From NCBI GenBank assembly GCA_033980235.1, contig CM067067.1, forward strand, positions 37,055,200 through 37,119,199: DNA of 64,000 nt. The letters run 5' to 3'. How positions within the stretch are numbered: the stretch's first letter is position 1; the number at the start of each line of letters is the position of its first letter. The translations under genes were made by a program, and so were the position numbers. The stretch is from Diadema setosum. Its lineage: Eukaryota; Echinodermata; Echinoidea; Diadematoida; Diadematidae. The notes under the pieces were generated by a model. The model did not search any database. It saw only the letters and a program-made list of their open reading frames with translations, and was not told where the DNA came from. Shown here piece by piece: positions 35,645-49,351 of the stretch.

Positions 35645-38600
35645 GTGCGTATGAAAAATGTGCATCCATGTAAGCTTCAGTTTATTGTTTCTCGTGAAGT
35701 TCTGCGTCATGTCACAGGAATTAGCTTCAGCCCCACATACTGCAATTCCTGTGGTGTACGGACAACATGCTACCATCCGAATTTTGCCCCCACAATTTAT
35801 TAAATTTACACTTGGTTACTAATACGAAGTAATTTTATGTCTGAAGCAAATCTTGAAATGAGAAAAGTACGTGGAAACAGCTCCTTATGTACCCTCCCCC
35901 CCCCCCCCCCCGTACGTGTGCATTGTGCTGTTGGTAGTGTTGGTACATTAATGGTCATGATGGTCATGATGGTAGTGTTGCATAGCAAGGGCCTAACCTA
36001 GAGCTAGACGTTCTTCTACTGTTGTAAATTTAAACTAGGCCTAGGGCCTAACTCTGCTCTGGTTATTAGAAAGACGAGATCATACTAGAACTGGAACTCA
36101 ACCAGTAGTAGACAATGGTAGAAGACCAATGGGATGGGATCTGTCTATTAGGTGTTTCTTCATGGTTGGCTTCTTTACTCAGAATGCTATCTCCTGACAA
36201 TTGGGACATGTATCAGTGATAATCAGCCCTCAGTTTTTAAAGAGTATGGGGGGGGGGGGGGCACAGAAGAAAAGCATCAGAGATGTAAGATACATTATTC
36301 CGAATGCTCCGTATTTGTAACGATGCTAAATTGTTATTATTCCGTTTTGCTTATTCGGTTGTCTTGCGCCTTTCATCTCCATCATTGATTTCCACACTTT
36401 GTGACAAATCCATTTCTTCTTCCATCCTCTCACATTCAATTTCATTGCTTTATTTATGTTGTGCATACTTTTCATCGTGGGGGGGGGGGGGGGTAGTGTC
36501 TACATAAACATTTATATGATATATGAAACTCTTGGCCTAGCATGGCAGTCCTGCAAAGTGCATGTTGAGTGGGCCTTGGAAACTTGCACCTATTTGTTGC
36601 ATACGACTAGACCTCTATAGAGTAAAACCTCCAATTTTCGGCCTGCCTCCAAAATCCGGACACTTCATCACAAGCCAGCAAATTCTGCTGTCACAACTCA
36701 CACATATCACATCATTTCACACACTGGCACACTCATTCACCACAGAGTACAGGAGAGTGCCCGAGTCACCTCCAGAAATCCATGTAAAATCCCAAATTTT
36801 TCTGTAAAAAATGCAGAATCCTTGCAGCTTTTCCAAAGTGCGCGTGAATTAGGTACCGTGTAAAGAATCGGGGTCGCCGAAAAAGCGCTAAAAATTGAAA
36901 AATTACACAGTTCTGTTGCAGGATTTTTCGCTTATCTCAAGCTCAGAGTGTGATGGTATCCTCAAAAACACAAAAGAAAAACAAAATGTCCGTACATGCC
37001 GGTGCAGTGAATAAATGTACAGGGGCTGAAAGCAAGTGCAGAGTCACCAAAATTCGAACACGAACAGGCGCCGCAATGTCCCTGATGCAACCTTGCACCA
37101 ACAAGGTATGGCACGTGCTCATTTTTCAGCGGCCTTGTAAAAGTTGTATGTGTATTGTCTATTGACATTGCGCGCATATCCGAATTTTGGAGAGGCTGTC
37201 CGAATTTTGGGGAATTGACAAGGTGATAATATTTGGGGATTCTGTGAAATTTTATGATATAGCAAAATCAATATTTGGAAAAAGTAGGTTGATATATTTA
37301 AGGTCCATTATTATAGAAATAATTTTGTAGAGTGTTATTTGAGTTGAACAAATATTGCAAAAGAGCTTAAGTGTCCAAAAATTAGGGGTTTTACTCTAGG
37401 CCTAGATGGTCTAAATATATGAGTTAATTATTCATTTTTGGGCTGTAAATTTAAACTGTGTGTAATGTAGTATACAATCTACTGTAGAAGTCTAGCTATA
37501 GATCAGAAGGTATGTAGACCTCTATCGGCCTAACGTTGGGTCTACATAATATAATCCTACACACGTACGTATAGATCTAATAACAATTTTTTGACTTATT
37601 CTGTAAGAAAAAAAAAAAAAGATTGTCTTGAAGTATGTGTTTTGGTGGTTAGAAATCCATGTTGTTGGGGTTTTGTGTGTGTGTGTGTGTGTGAGGCATG
37701 CAAAAAAGCTTTTCAGGTGTGTGAGTTTGAGAAACACCTCTGACACTGGCCCTGAGGCGTGAGTCTCATCTGGTTAATGCACAAGACTTGATTTCTTCTG
37801 CAATTATTACTTATTACTATTTATTTAGCACTCCCATCATGAACACATTACTGATCTGATGTATTCATGCTCATTTATTAATTGTGTTTTTGCCTTTGGA
37901 TCCTGCTTATAGTGAAGAAAGGCTACTTCAAGCGGTCACTTCAGGTCCATCCTGACCGGGCTGCTAAAGAGGACAAGGATGAGGCCACAAGAAAGTTCCA
38001 GGTTGTGTCCAAGGTCTACATGGTCCTGTCTGATAAGTCTCGGAGGAACCTTTACGATGAGTCAGGTTGGTAAAAGTTCTTGAGCTCTCAACACCAATCA
38101 GTGCCATCACATACATTTACTACATCTGTCCATGGCTCAGCATGAGTGTACAAACTACACAGTAGTTCTCTGAAGATTACGGCCATAATTATTCAGTGAT
38201 TATGGTGTCATTGCTTTAACACTGGTCCAGCTATTAACAACAATGAAGATGGTGGTTATTGCACAGTCATAATTTGTCAATGTTTAATCAAACCACCTCC
38301 CAGTTACCAAATGAAATGTTAGAATTCTCTTTGCAGATTGTGGAGACTGAGTCAAGAAATGCAAAGCTTTTCTTTGTTAACACTTGTCCCACATTACCAG
38401 ATGTAACCATTTAACTCCTGAATGTAATGTTTACTGGTACCAATATATCAAGTATATCCTTATCTCCGCCCAGGCACAGGGAACAATTTTTCAGCTTGAA
38501 TTTGATTAGCAATAATCAGCTGTTGAATGATATTTCAGTTGGTATCCTGAATTAAAAATAAGGTATAAAGGGACAAAGGTTTTTTTCTGTCAATTTTGAT

Positions 38601-41600
38601 AACGTGGATTATGAAAACATTGAAAACATGAGAAAACATTATGAAAACATTGGATATAAGTGGATTATGAAAACAATAGATAAAACTGAAAAGAGAAACC
38701 AGTGGCTTACCATAATCTTAAGTCAATCTTAACTTTTAAGCTTGACTTAAATTCTTCGTGAAACACCCCCAGGCACTTAGCTTAACTTGCCAAGCTTTTC
38801 CGCAGCATTCAGTAATCCATCCAAACTCAGGTGGAAGCAACATCTCTCAGTCCAACAGGAAGGCGATGGTGACACAATAGGGATGGTGGGGGGGGGGGGG
38901 GGGGGGGGGGGGGTCATCTCTACTCATTGACAAATAGTTTCAATGTGTGACATCTGTACCAATTGGCAAAGAAAGCACCCCAGTACGTGTGCCGATCCGT
39001 GAACAAAGATCCGCAACGGTTAATATGTCATGGAGAAATGATTTTTTTTATTTTTTTTTTTTTTTTGCACTGAGGTTTAGACAAGACCCGAATGGTAGAC
39101 TACATCGCTCGTATGACAAACACTTTACACGAATTCATTCGGGCATAAAATCAACCTCTTTTCTTCCATTCAACATGCTAAAATTTGAAATTTGGGATCA
39201 CCCTGAGTAACATAAATTTTAATCCACAAAGGATTATTTTGGCACAGTGACATGACTTTTTACATTATCAAGTATCTGAGGAGACTCTGAATGTTGTTTA
39301 ATGATATTCTCACCCTTAAGGAGAAGTTGATGATGAGGTTGATATGGACCAGCAGAAGGACTGGGATGCTTACTGGAGGATCCTCTTCAAGAAGGTCGAC
39401 GTCAAGGACATAGAAGAGTTTGAGGAGAAATATCGAGGTAAACTTCTCACTATTTGCATTTTCTTGTTCTTGCTTTCTATTTTTGTTGCATTAATGAAGG
39501 TAGTGATTCATTGTTTGTACTTGTAAGATGGAGTCTGGTAGAGTTGCTTATGACTCATTTACTTTCAAGCTTTAGTTTGATTAGTGTTGCAGTATGGTAA
39601 AACTCGAACAGAACCCCCAGGACACTACAGCCAAGAAGATACAAATGTATTGCACCTGCAGTTATCTTTAATTTCTGACATTACATCCTTGATTGTCTAA
39701 CTGCTTTAGTGCATTTCTGTATTTCATTTTAAGGTTTTACTTCATGTTTAGTATCAGTAATGCTTCAATCTCTCAGTATGTGTATGTATATGACAGCAGA
39801 TTTAGCATTCAATATTTGATTCAACACTTTAGCAATGCCCTCAAAACAAAGCAAACAACAGCAACATATCTTGTGTGAGAGTAATGGAGTAGGTATTACA
39901 TTTTACTTGGGTGTAAGTTGAAAGCAGTGGTAGCACACTCAAGAAAATACTAAGAATAAAATGACAGCCAAAATTTTGGCATATCATGAAATCTAGCAGT
40001 CTGCAGAAACATAAAAATTGTTGCATTGTCAATGAATTGCATGTCATTGTAGAAACTCACCTCAATTCTTATGTAAACAGACAGTTTTCATAAAAAATAA
40101 GAAATGAACACGTGACAAATTGACATAATGAGAACTGTTAGATTGTGATGACCTTGTCATAATCACATTACACAGACAAAAGGGAAATTACTGTTTGAAT
40201 TTGTGAGAATTGTCTACTATCTCATCCGTTTGTTCTTTCAGGATCAGCAGAAGAGCTTGATGACCTGAAGGCAGCTTACATCGAGTTTGAGGGCGACATG
40301 GACGAAATCCTGGCAAACGTGATGTGCAGTACCATAGACGACGTCCCCAGATTCCAAAAGATCCTCAAGGGACTTGTGAAGAAGGGCGAGGTGCCAAAGT
40401 TTGAGGCATTTGAGGAGAACAAGAAGCAGGAGAAAGCTAGACAAAAGAGAGTGAGTTTAAGGAGATGCTTGATACCACAAGAGATATTCAAAATCAGAAG
40501 TTTCTAGATGTGTAATTTGCCTTTCCACTTCCCCCAGTCCTCATTGTAGGGTATATGTATGCATGAATTGATTTTTTTTTTCTTCTTCATAATAACTTTT
40601 CTCTCTCATAATCTGTCCTTTTCAATGTATTTGTATAATGTATAAAGGATTTAATTCCTCACATGTTTGTTTTCATCAAATGTTTGTGTCTGTTTTAGGT
40701 ATATGTGTGTGGATGTGTATTTGCAAACATGTTCAATGTATTTAGATTAGTGTTAGTCTCATCCATAATTTTAACTCTTTATGTGCCATGGTGTAAACCC
40801 CCTTTGTGCCACATTATTCTGAGATAGCAACATAGTCACACTTTGGGAAAAACGTTCTGTCTTTCAAATCTATGTAACTTTCATAGATTTTTGTTAATAT
40901 GGACATGTAATGTGCAGAGTTGTGGAGAAACTGCCAAGCTTTGCTTAGATGTGAATTGTGTGACAAATCTATTATTGTTTTTTTCTTTCAAATGGCCAGT
41001 ACCTACATATTGTAGAGCCATGATTTTTGCACACAAGACAGTGAAAGAAACTCTGACTTTACTAGCAAATCCACTAGGGAATACTGCCTGACAGTCGGTC
41101 ACTACATAAAATGCAAGCTACATGTGACAGGATTTGAATCGCAAGAAACATTTTCTATATAATGTGGCATTTGGCGACTTCTCTATCAGCTTGGGCGAGT
41201 TTGTGAGTTTGAGCAGAATATGCGAACTTGGCACACTGTCGACCGAGTCAGGCATGCGAACGTGGCACATAAAGAGTTAAATCCTCAGTTGAAGACAGTT
41301 TGATGAAAAAACTTCAAAAACAGAGAGACGATCCAAAGCAGTATCACCTCTGAGATGCTATTGATTGATGTTCATTCCTGAACTCCTTTCTTTGTCTTTG
41401 ATTACCCATCACCTCCCCTGTTCTCCTCCACCCTATTCTCATCTCTTGACTACAGGCTGCCCAGGAGGCTATGGAAGCGGAGGAGATGTCCAAGGAGCTG
41501 GGCCTCAACGGGGCCGGCGGTCCAGGGGACGGAGGCGATGATGCCCTGAAGGCCCTCATCCTTGGCAAACAGAAGAGCCGTGAGCAACAGATGGATAACC

Positions 41601-41668
41601 TCTTTGCCAATCTGGAGGCCAAGTACTGCCAGCCCAAGAAGGGGAAAGGGAAGAAGCAGAAGAGGTAA
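35554..41668 (+). CDS. DNAJC9: DNAJC9 (J-domain histone H3-H4 co-chaperone), five exons
   Basis: Exons 35554-35644, 37913-38065, 39321-39437, 40242-40450 and 41456-41668 join with GT/AG junctions and matching phases into 783 nt, 260 residues plus stop, the same length as human DNAJC9. DNAJC9 binds histones H3-H4 and recruits Hsp70 through its J domain in the nucleus. The J domain covers about residues 15-82, with the Hsp70-activating HPD at 43-45 (SLQVHPDR) and KVYMVLSDKSRRNLYDESG at its end. Then come KDWDAYWRILFKKV, a conserved helical middle (GDMDEILANVMC, KKGEVPKFEAFEENKK) and a Lys-rich C-terminus, KGKGKKQKR. The ATG is preceded by CAAA, a good initiation context, and E2F-type sites lie upstream. 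Intron 1 carries a 781-bp and intron 4 a 510-bp inverted-repeat element. The 3' flank is duplicated at 1-4239. Confidence 0.96.
36618..37398. mobile_element. 781-bp TA-flanked TIR element in DNAJC9 intron 1
   Basis: Left TAGAGTAAAACCTCCAATTT and right AAATTAGGGGTTTTACTCTA are inverted with TA at both ends, as for pogo/Tigger-like or other Tc1/mariner elements. The frames inside are short and carry no transposase signature. Confidence 0.75.
37913..38065 (+). CDS. DNAJC9: DNAJC9 exon 2 (residues 31-82, HPD)
   Basis: Acceptor TTATAG at 37907-37912; donor chosen after 38065 (TCAG/GTTGGT) because it keeps the YDESG-to-EVDDEVD reading. It holds the HPD tripeptide and helices II-III. Confidence 0.93.
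39321..39437 (+). CDS. DNAJC9: DNAJC9 exon 3 (residues 82-121)
   Basis: Acceptor CTTAAG, donor CGAG/GTAAAC. Encodes an acidic linker and KDWDAYWRILFKK. Confidence 0.94.
40242..40450 (+). CDS. DNAJC9: DNAJC9 exon 4 (residues 121-190)
   Basis: Acceptor TTTCAG, donor GTGAGT, phase 0 at its end. Encodes AYIEFEGDMDEILANVM and the basic segment ending ARQKR. Confidence 0.95.
40771..41280. mobile_element. 510-bp TTAA-flanked MITE in DNAJC9 intron 4
   Basis: TTAACTCTTTATGTGCCA at the left is the perfect inverse of TGGCACATAAAGAGTTAA at the right. The element makes up about half of the intron and encodes nothing recognisable. Confidence 0.88.
41456..41668 (+). CDS. DNAJC9: DNAJC9 exon 5 (residues 191-260)
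   Basis: Acceptor CTACAG; stop TAA at 41666-41668. Encodes MSKELGL, a Gly-rich spacer, MDNLFANLEAKYC and the basic tail. Confidence 0.95.
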   Translation, partial: AAQEAMEAEEMSKELGLNGAGGPGDGGDDALKALILGKQKSREQQMDNLFANLEAKYCQPKKGKGKKQKR

Positions 41669-44263
41669 TGGGTACGACCACGCCCATTCTCTATCGCTTC
41701 CCCAATCTTTGTCCAACCACCTCAGCGGTGTGGCATTCTGGTTCTTACCTGATAATGGATCAGCATTTTTTCTTCTGTGCAGAAGAACTGGAGATATGAG
41801 GAACTAGAAATATGAGGAACCAAAAAAGCAATGTGCATCTTTTTTTAATTTGGTCTTGTGTTTTTTGTTTTGTTTTTCACCCCAGTTTTTCATTAGTCAT
41901 ATTTGCCCATGTACTATAGCAACCTGAGTTTTTGTGCTATTTGTTCTGAAATTCAAAGCTTAGAAACTGGTTCCTCTGATGTCAATGATTGATTTCAAAG
42001 TTTTTCAACCAACCAACATTTTTTATTCTTAGAGAAGTGAAAGCGTGTCATCACAAGAACTGCGATATTAGCGGGAATGAACAGTAGATTCTTCAAATCA
42101 TGATATTTGATAAGTAATTTTGCATTTCACAGTCTTACATGAAGCTTGCAGCAATGTAAGCCTGTTTTCCAGTTCACATCCCTGTCTGTTTGTACAGCTG
42201 TTTTGAGGGGAAAAAAAAGGGACTGCTGAAATAGCATGATATTATAGTTCATACAAGGGGTATGTAATGACATTTTGTATTTATCTGTGCAACTTCTGAG
42301 TTCATGAGTTATGAATTGTTTTCTACCATCTGATGTATTACAGAGACTTCCAGCCTCCACAATTTGATTGATCCACGCGAGATTTAGCTGACTACTAAAG
42401 GCTCATGAAAATGTTAGAATCCCTAATGTAGTGTGTGCACTTTCAGATATTCTCCATGCTGAATTTTGCAATAAATTTTCCCTTAAGAGCGAGAAACCGA
42501 GAGTTGCCAACAAAAGGCCCCTAAAACACAACTGAAGGGGGACCATTGTGTAGCACAGATTAAATAATGAAAGTGAAAATGCTGCCCCAAAGCTGACAAA
42601 GGTAAACAGTAGCTTTTCATTGGTATGACAGCTAGTGCTCTATCAAGAACTTGTAGAACCTACACTGTATATTGACTAAGGTTACTTTTGGTTTATGGGA
42701 AAATTACTGTATGTTGTTAAATGTGTCAGTGTAATTGTGAAGTATTTAATGCGCTTAGTCCCTGGATGACCTCCAAAACCCATGTAAGAATTGCTTTGTA
42801 AATATAAATGTAAAGTATATTATCAAACAAACTACTGTATTGCAACTGTATTTATTTCTCAGAAGACTTTTTCCCTTGAATTCCTGTAACGGCAATGAAA
42901 TATATTGCTGCTTGTTGGAAAATAGAATGTGAGTACAGCCAACCTTGCCTATAAAAGTCGAATCTATTTGGACTGAAGAAATAGCTTTGACTTAGAGAGA
43001 ATTCAACTTCTGATGGATTAAAATCAAGAGAATATAAAGAGAAGAGGACTTAAAAAGACCTTTGACTTACTCAAGGCAATTATTCAACTAATGCAAGGTA
43101 AGCAAGGTTGACTGTACTTTGATTTGTGAGTGTGTGTGTGTGTGTGTGTTTGTGTGTGTGTGTGCCATACAAGGCCATGTATTATATTTATGATATTTAT
43201 TATATTATGACATTTTTTTTTTTCAAAATAACATCAATGTTGATGTCAGATAATATAGGAACATTATTTTGGATAACATTAATACTTGTAATGCTTTGAA
43301 TCAGTAACATTTTGATGTTTGGAATGGAATTAGGGGAATTTTGAATTGAGATAAGGTCCTGTCACCCAAGGAGGCAATACTTACATACACCTTGCAGGGG
43401 CCGCGGAATGTTTTTCAGTTTGGGGGGCTGCCGGACCGGACCGGACCCCCCCCCCCCCCCCCCACCCCCCTGCTTAGACGCATTGGCGTAGCCAGGATAT
43501 GATCTTGGGGGGGGGGGGGGGGCAGTTACTATATGCGAGGGAGCGAAGTGACCGAGCCTAAGCGGAGGGAGCGAGAGGGGGAGGGTGTGTCCCCCTCCCA
43601 CGGTGAGAAGTATTTACATTTTGACGTTGAAATGGTGCAATTTGATGCATGTTTTTGCATGTTTTGTCCCACTTGTTTAAGGTAGCAGGATGTTTGATGT
43701 GGATTATTATTGAACAATTTGCCTATAAAGTGGTAGCATTGAAATAAACTTGTATTAATTCTTACAATGAATTTCATGAACGCTGTCGTTACGCAATCAA
43801 ACAGAAAAGGCATGCACATGAGGGTGTACATAAGGGATATTTCTCCTCGAACACGAAGGTGATTTTACATTTTCAGACCTGAAATTCAGCGATCTGGTGC
43901 AAACTTTTGGTGCAGTATTTTTTCTAGCTCCCCCCCCCCCCAAAAAAAAAAAAATAATGGAAATAATTCATTTTTTTTTCTTCAGGGAAGTGTTAATAAC
44001 AAAGTCACAGAATTTGGCTGTTATTCTGAGTGTGCATCATCTCTGTGTATGTGCAAAGTCTAGTGAGGTAGAGCTCAGGGGAGGGTGTGGAGGAGGATGC
44101 CCCTCCCTATTGACGGAGCTTTTGCGTTTTTAAAATTGAAATAAAGCGATCTGAAGCACTTTTTTGTGGGAAATTTGGAAATTGTCATTCCCTAAAGTAT
44201 ACTACGTCTATAGAGGGGACCAATCAACAGGAGGGTGGCAAGATGCCCCTCCCATATTCGAGG

Positions 44264-44320
<57 letters not shown>

Positions 44321-44904
44321 CTGAAATTCAGCTTGGGCACTTTTCTGTTGGAATATCTGGAAATTTGTCAATAAGAGAACTCCAAGTCTGTGGAAGGAGA
44401 CATAGCAGGAGGATGTGGGAGGGGATAAGCCAGGGCTATGCCCCCTCCTACATGAGGGAGATTCTGTATTTTCTGATTGCAGTTTAACGTTTTGGTGCAC
44501 ACATTTTGTGGCATATATTTGGAGAATTCAAAGCGTAGCCATTGTCTACTTGTATGCACAGGGCGGGGGGGGGGGGGGGGGGGGAGGGGCAAACTGGGAG
44601 AAAGCGTGGGAGAGTGCTATCCCCATCCTTCCCGTATGAGGGAGCTTTTGCCTTTTTCAAGTTGAAATTGAGATATCTCGTTTATATACGCATATTTGAT
44701 GGAATATTCGGGAAATTATCCCCCCCCCCAAAAAAAAAGGTAGTGTGGCATCATACTACGATATATTTAAGACATTTTCTGTAATTCTTGTATGCAAGCC
44801 TTTAATATTGAAGGGGAATGAAACCCAGAGAAGTGAATGCAGCAATATTCGTAGAACACATCAGATTGAGGAAAAAAGTTTGAGGAAAATCAAACAGTCC
44901 ATTC

Positions 44905-45090
44905 CAGGGTTTGAAATTGGCGATGGTCCGCTGGCCATTGGCCACCTGAAATCACGTCGGACTAGCTAAAAATCATAAGATTCTGAAGTTACTAGTCCGT
45001 CTGGCTAGCCAAAATATTGCTTCAGTGTCAAAATTGATTCTAAGTAGTCCGCCTGGCTAGTTAAAAAAAAAAAGTTAAGTGCGACCCCTG
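44905..45090. mobile_element. 186-bp insertion with CAGGG/CCCTG ends, absent in copy A
   Basis: Copy A reads TCCATTCTAAAGTTATG without interruption; here the same words are split by a segment starting CAGGGTTTGAAATTGGCG and ending GCGACCCCTG. The flanks GTCCATTC and TTAATTCT could be an imperfect 7-8 bp target duplication. The interior repeats TAGTCCG-CTGGCTAG words three times. Confidence 0.75.
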
Positions 45091-45566
45091 TTAATTCTAA
45101 AGTTATGAATTTTTAAAGTTTCAGTGCAGCCATTGCTGAATGAGAAGACTGCTGCAATTTGCAATGCCATGCATGGAAAGTGTTTACTACAAAGCTAATA
45201 GAATTCCACAAAATGTGTATGCAGGAGCGCAAGAGTTCAGCTTCAGAGCTGTTATAGCTTCTTCTTTTTTTTTGGGGGGGGGGGGGGTTGATTTTCAGCT
45301 TATTTTTTGCTTTTCGGGCTCCTTTCTATGTAGGAGCTTTTGTGACATCAGTTATGATGTTGAATTTTCTTTATATTTTCTTTACATATTACTTTCCAAA
45401 TGTGACAAACATTCTGAAAATCCTGCAGGTTGTCTCACCTAATGCTTGACATTTGAACTTCAAGCACCCCGTGCTGGCTAGAGCTGAAATTTTGTGGAGA
45501 TTGGACGTGTAGGCATGCAAAGCATGCAACATTTGACCTTTGTAACATTCATACAGAGAAGAAATA

Positions 45567-45968
45567 TACTGTATATGCTATATATGTAGCAAGTTTATTT
45601 ATTTTTTTATTATTTTTTTTTTTGGAGAATCAGGAATTCCAACAATTTCAGGAATGGTTAGATTTGTAATCATGGAATAGAGCAATGGATGGAGGAATGT
45701 ATGTGTGCTGTTTCCATTCATGTCAGGAATCAGGGGGGCACTTCATGAAGCATTTTGTCCGACAAACTTGTCAGACCAATTTGCTCTCAGCCAATCAGAT
45801 GCAAGGATTTCAGTAGCTTGTAACAGTTTGTCAGAAAAATATCCAACCAAAACGCTTCATGAAATGCCCCCAGAGCTAATATTTTCATTTGTTGATAAAT
45901 TTGCAAACAGCACCCGATACAAAATTTGCAAAAATAAAAACACTGCCAAATATATGGTTTATACAGTA
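45567..45968. mobile_element. 402-bp TA-flanked MITE carrying a nested MITE
   Basis: TACTGTATATGC at the left and inverted ATACAGTA at the right. The same family, without the internal insertion, occurs at 48904-49134 and 60004-60227. Confidence 0.8.
45734..45871. mobile_element. Nested MITE, second copy
   Basis: Same 138-bp GGGGGCACTTCATGAAG element as at 4011-4148, at the same site in copy B. Confidence 0.75.
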
Positions 45969-48903
45969 TGTTGCACATATCTTGGCACAAGAGAACAAAA
46001 GGATTCAGACATCTTGGCTATATGATATTCATAGTGATTTATTGAATGAATCTTTTATTTTCAAGGCATTTGAAAATTGCATAAATTACTAAGGATCAAG
46101 TACAAGAGAGTAGTATTACAAAATACAAGGTATTCTCAAGGCACTACAGTATACTGAATATCGCACACAAACACAAACAATTACAATAAACCTAGGGACA
46201 TGCTAACTCTTCTGGGATTAATCAAAATGCTATAACTTGCTCACAAGTCCCTTGAGCATTCAGATCCCACTTACCCAGAGCTTTGACAAGTTAGATACAC
46301 TGTATTTGACTCTGGATGTCAAATTCCCCAAGGTTGTACATTGATATCACAAATACTACATTGTACTTGCTGTACACACAGGATTTGAGACATTTTTGCA
46401 GACATTTTTAAAGACACAGACTAAAAAAAAGACCAATTACACTACAGTATCTTTCCTTTTCTTTCTTTTTTTTTTTGACTGAACTTGTAACTGATATTAA
46501 ATCAAGTAGAGCTCCATATTCAACATTACAGTATAATAAAATGTAATCATTCAAACAGTGTGTGTAATAACAAATCTGTGAACTAAAAATGATGTGATTA
46601 GCACTTCTTGTTAGCTGGTGAAGGATTCATTAAAATTCAATTGATGTGTATATCATATATCACGGCATGTCAACCTAAAATCAAATTGCAGTGTCTCCAT
46701 AAAATACAATGAAGTTTAATTTTTCTGTCTGGCTGCAACACAGAGACAAAGTATTTAAGGAATCAAAGCACATTAGGCTACATGTCAAAGTTTTAAATAG
46801 GAAATGTGCCAATCCATGCATATGTTCAGAATTTTGCACAGAAATTTGAAATGAAATGTTTGATTCCAGTATCAGTATCAACATTGGAATTCCACAACTA
46901 AATGTAGTGGACACTTTCCCTTCTGAAATGTAATTATTCCAGTGCATATCGCGATTGCAAACTTCTTCTTCACAAATTACAACAGGCCGTCTCTGCTGAC
47001 ACCACAGTGTACTATCAAGTGGCCAAAATTTGGACTACGTGATTTCATATCATTACCTTTATTAATAGTTGTTAAAAAAATATGAGCTACACTTCGAAAT
47101 TTTTGAATATGCCATGGATGGGAAGTGCAACTTACTATCCTGGTGGTGCAATATAAAAATAGACTGTAGATGATATTTACCATATGAAATGTAAAGGCTC
47201 TTAAAAACACACTAGTCATTACACAAACTGTTTAAATTATGTACTCGCTATTCATGATTCATCCCTTTTTCACTAAGGTTGTCTAAAACAACCATACTGC
47301 TTGCTTGAATTTGAGTGGCATGGTGACAGCTATTTGAACAATCAGATCTAGATTATATGGAACATGTCAAAAGCCAAGTTATGTGCTGTTCACTTTGCCT
47401 GATTCCTTCTAATGTTTTGTCTACAGCTTTGAATTTCTTTGGTATAACTGATATCACAAAGGTCAGGCAAGCCCTTCAGTAAATATCCCGAAAACTTTGC
47501 AGCTGTCACTAATATCTTAATCAGAATGTGAAATGTAAAGCGATAATAGAACCCTACATCAACATGCATTTGCAGCGGTAGGTCAAAATAATTGCATATC
47601 CATGGCATTCATTGCACACACTTTATATACAGCAGTGTATGTTGCTAAGAATTAACAAGCTGTTACATCATGATCATTGTAGAAATTGTAAATATAAACA
47701 ATCATCAAATAATTCCTATTCTTCACCGCTTTAATCAATGCCTCAAGTCAACAGCAAATATTCTATTACCAAACCATTTCTTGTTTCAGAAAACAATCTT
47801 TTCACAACTTTTCCTTCTTAAAGATGTGTGAAAAAGGAAAACTAATTTCAGGCTCATATCAACAGTAACAGAAGTGGTACATGTACAACTTTGTGCTACT
47901 TGAATGACACACTAATGGAGAATGAATAGAGGTAAACTAATTTCTGGACACAAACCAACTTGTCACAATATACAACTCTGCATTCTCACTGAGTCTGCAT
48001 CATATTTACACAAATATAAAGAACATGATTTTGATTTGAAAGAGAACACACAGAAATTTGTATTCACAACATTGTTATTACACCATGTGACACATTCAAC
48101 AAGGTTTTAAATTGAATACATGCACCTATTACACGTTAGGACTGGACAAGACAACAGCTCTCTATGCTACTTCACTGTACATAAGAATGGTATACGTATT
48201 TCGTCAGATGTGATCGAATGCTTGCATCGGCTTTTACAATAAATCATGATTAAAATCGCACATTAGATGACTTAAAAAACAAAAATAAAAATAAAAAAAT
48301 CACAAGAGTTGCACAGTAAAAGAGATGGTTGTACAATTTCACGTGAAAAGAAATGTTCCAATTATCATACAATTTTTTTTACACATCTTTACACAGAGAT
48401 GATATCATTTTTACAGGTCTTTACACAGAGATGATATCTTTTTTTTAAAACAACTTTACACAAATACGAGAAATTCAGAACACCTAATGAATAATGAGTG
48501 AAGACTAACATTACACACTGGTATGTACAATTACTTGCAAAATGATATACAAAAAAAAAATTTGAATCGAAGCATACATTGAAGAGCATAATTTCTTCGT
48601 TTCCTCCCTCGTACAAAAATCCCTCCTGTACTAGAAACCGCACAAACCTGAGAACACTTGAGGATGCATTTCAAGAGGATAGCAAACTGCTGAGAGCAAG
48701 TGACAATATTTACATACAAAACCCCTTCTTTCTCCTGTACAAATGGCTACAGGAGAAAAAAAAGAAAAGAAGACAAAGATAGAAAATGACAGACATTGTA
48801 CACGCACAATCTTCAGTACCATTTCCTGAGAGTGGACACACTTTAGAATACTTCAGTACTAGAGTCATACGACCCGTGTGATGATCACATGATGATGCAC
48901 AGG

Positions 48904-49134
48904 TACTGTAAAAGCTGTTATTTTTGCAAGGGTTTAATTTTCGCGAAATTTCGCTACTCATTGTTGGGTGGCGAATTTAACATCATACGAAAATATCACC
49001 GAATCTTGATTGCATTACATTTACGCACAGGCATCAGTGCACCTACGACAGCCTCCGTGTCAAATTGCAAAATATGTCTGTGAACTCCTCATTCACAAAA
49101 ATGTCTGTACACAAAAATAGCAGCTTTTACAGTA
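48904..49134. mobile_element. 231-bp TA-flanked MITE
   Basis: TACTGTAAAAGCTG at the left and CAGCTTTTACAGTA at the right are inverted. The interior has TTTTCGCGAAATTTCGC, linking it to the family at 60004. Confidence 0.85.
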
Positions 49135-49320
49135 CAGTAGACAGCTCTGTAGAGAACGATGCTGGAAAACCCTACAAAACTTAAACACATAGAAGTGCAC
49201 TTCATTATATCTATATCCTGAATTTCCTGATGCCCAATTCCCTGTCTGTATATTTGTGTTTTCTTGCATCCCAAGCAATCTATGTCACTGGAAGTTATTG
49301 CTTTCTTTTTGGCTTTGGGC

Positions 49321-49351
<31 letters not shown>

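Larger units (their letters stand above)
41897..45961. repeat. Duplicated segment, copy B (downstream of DNAJC9)
   Basis: Same-orientation near-copy of 1-4239, starting about 230 bp after the DNAJC9 stop. Compared with copy A it has lost about 380 bp (at 44726), gained a 186-bp insertion (44905-45090), a longer T run (44267-44316) and about 37 extra bases near 43541-43577. It probably contains DNAJC9 3' UTR; no coding exon is seen. Confidence 0.95.
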
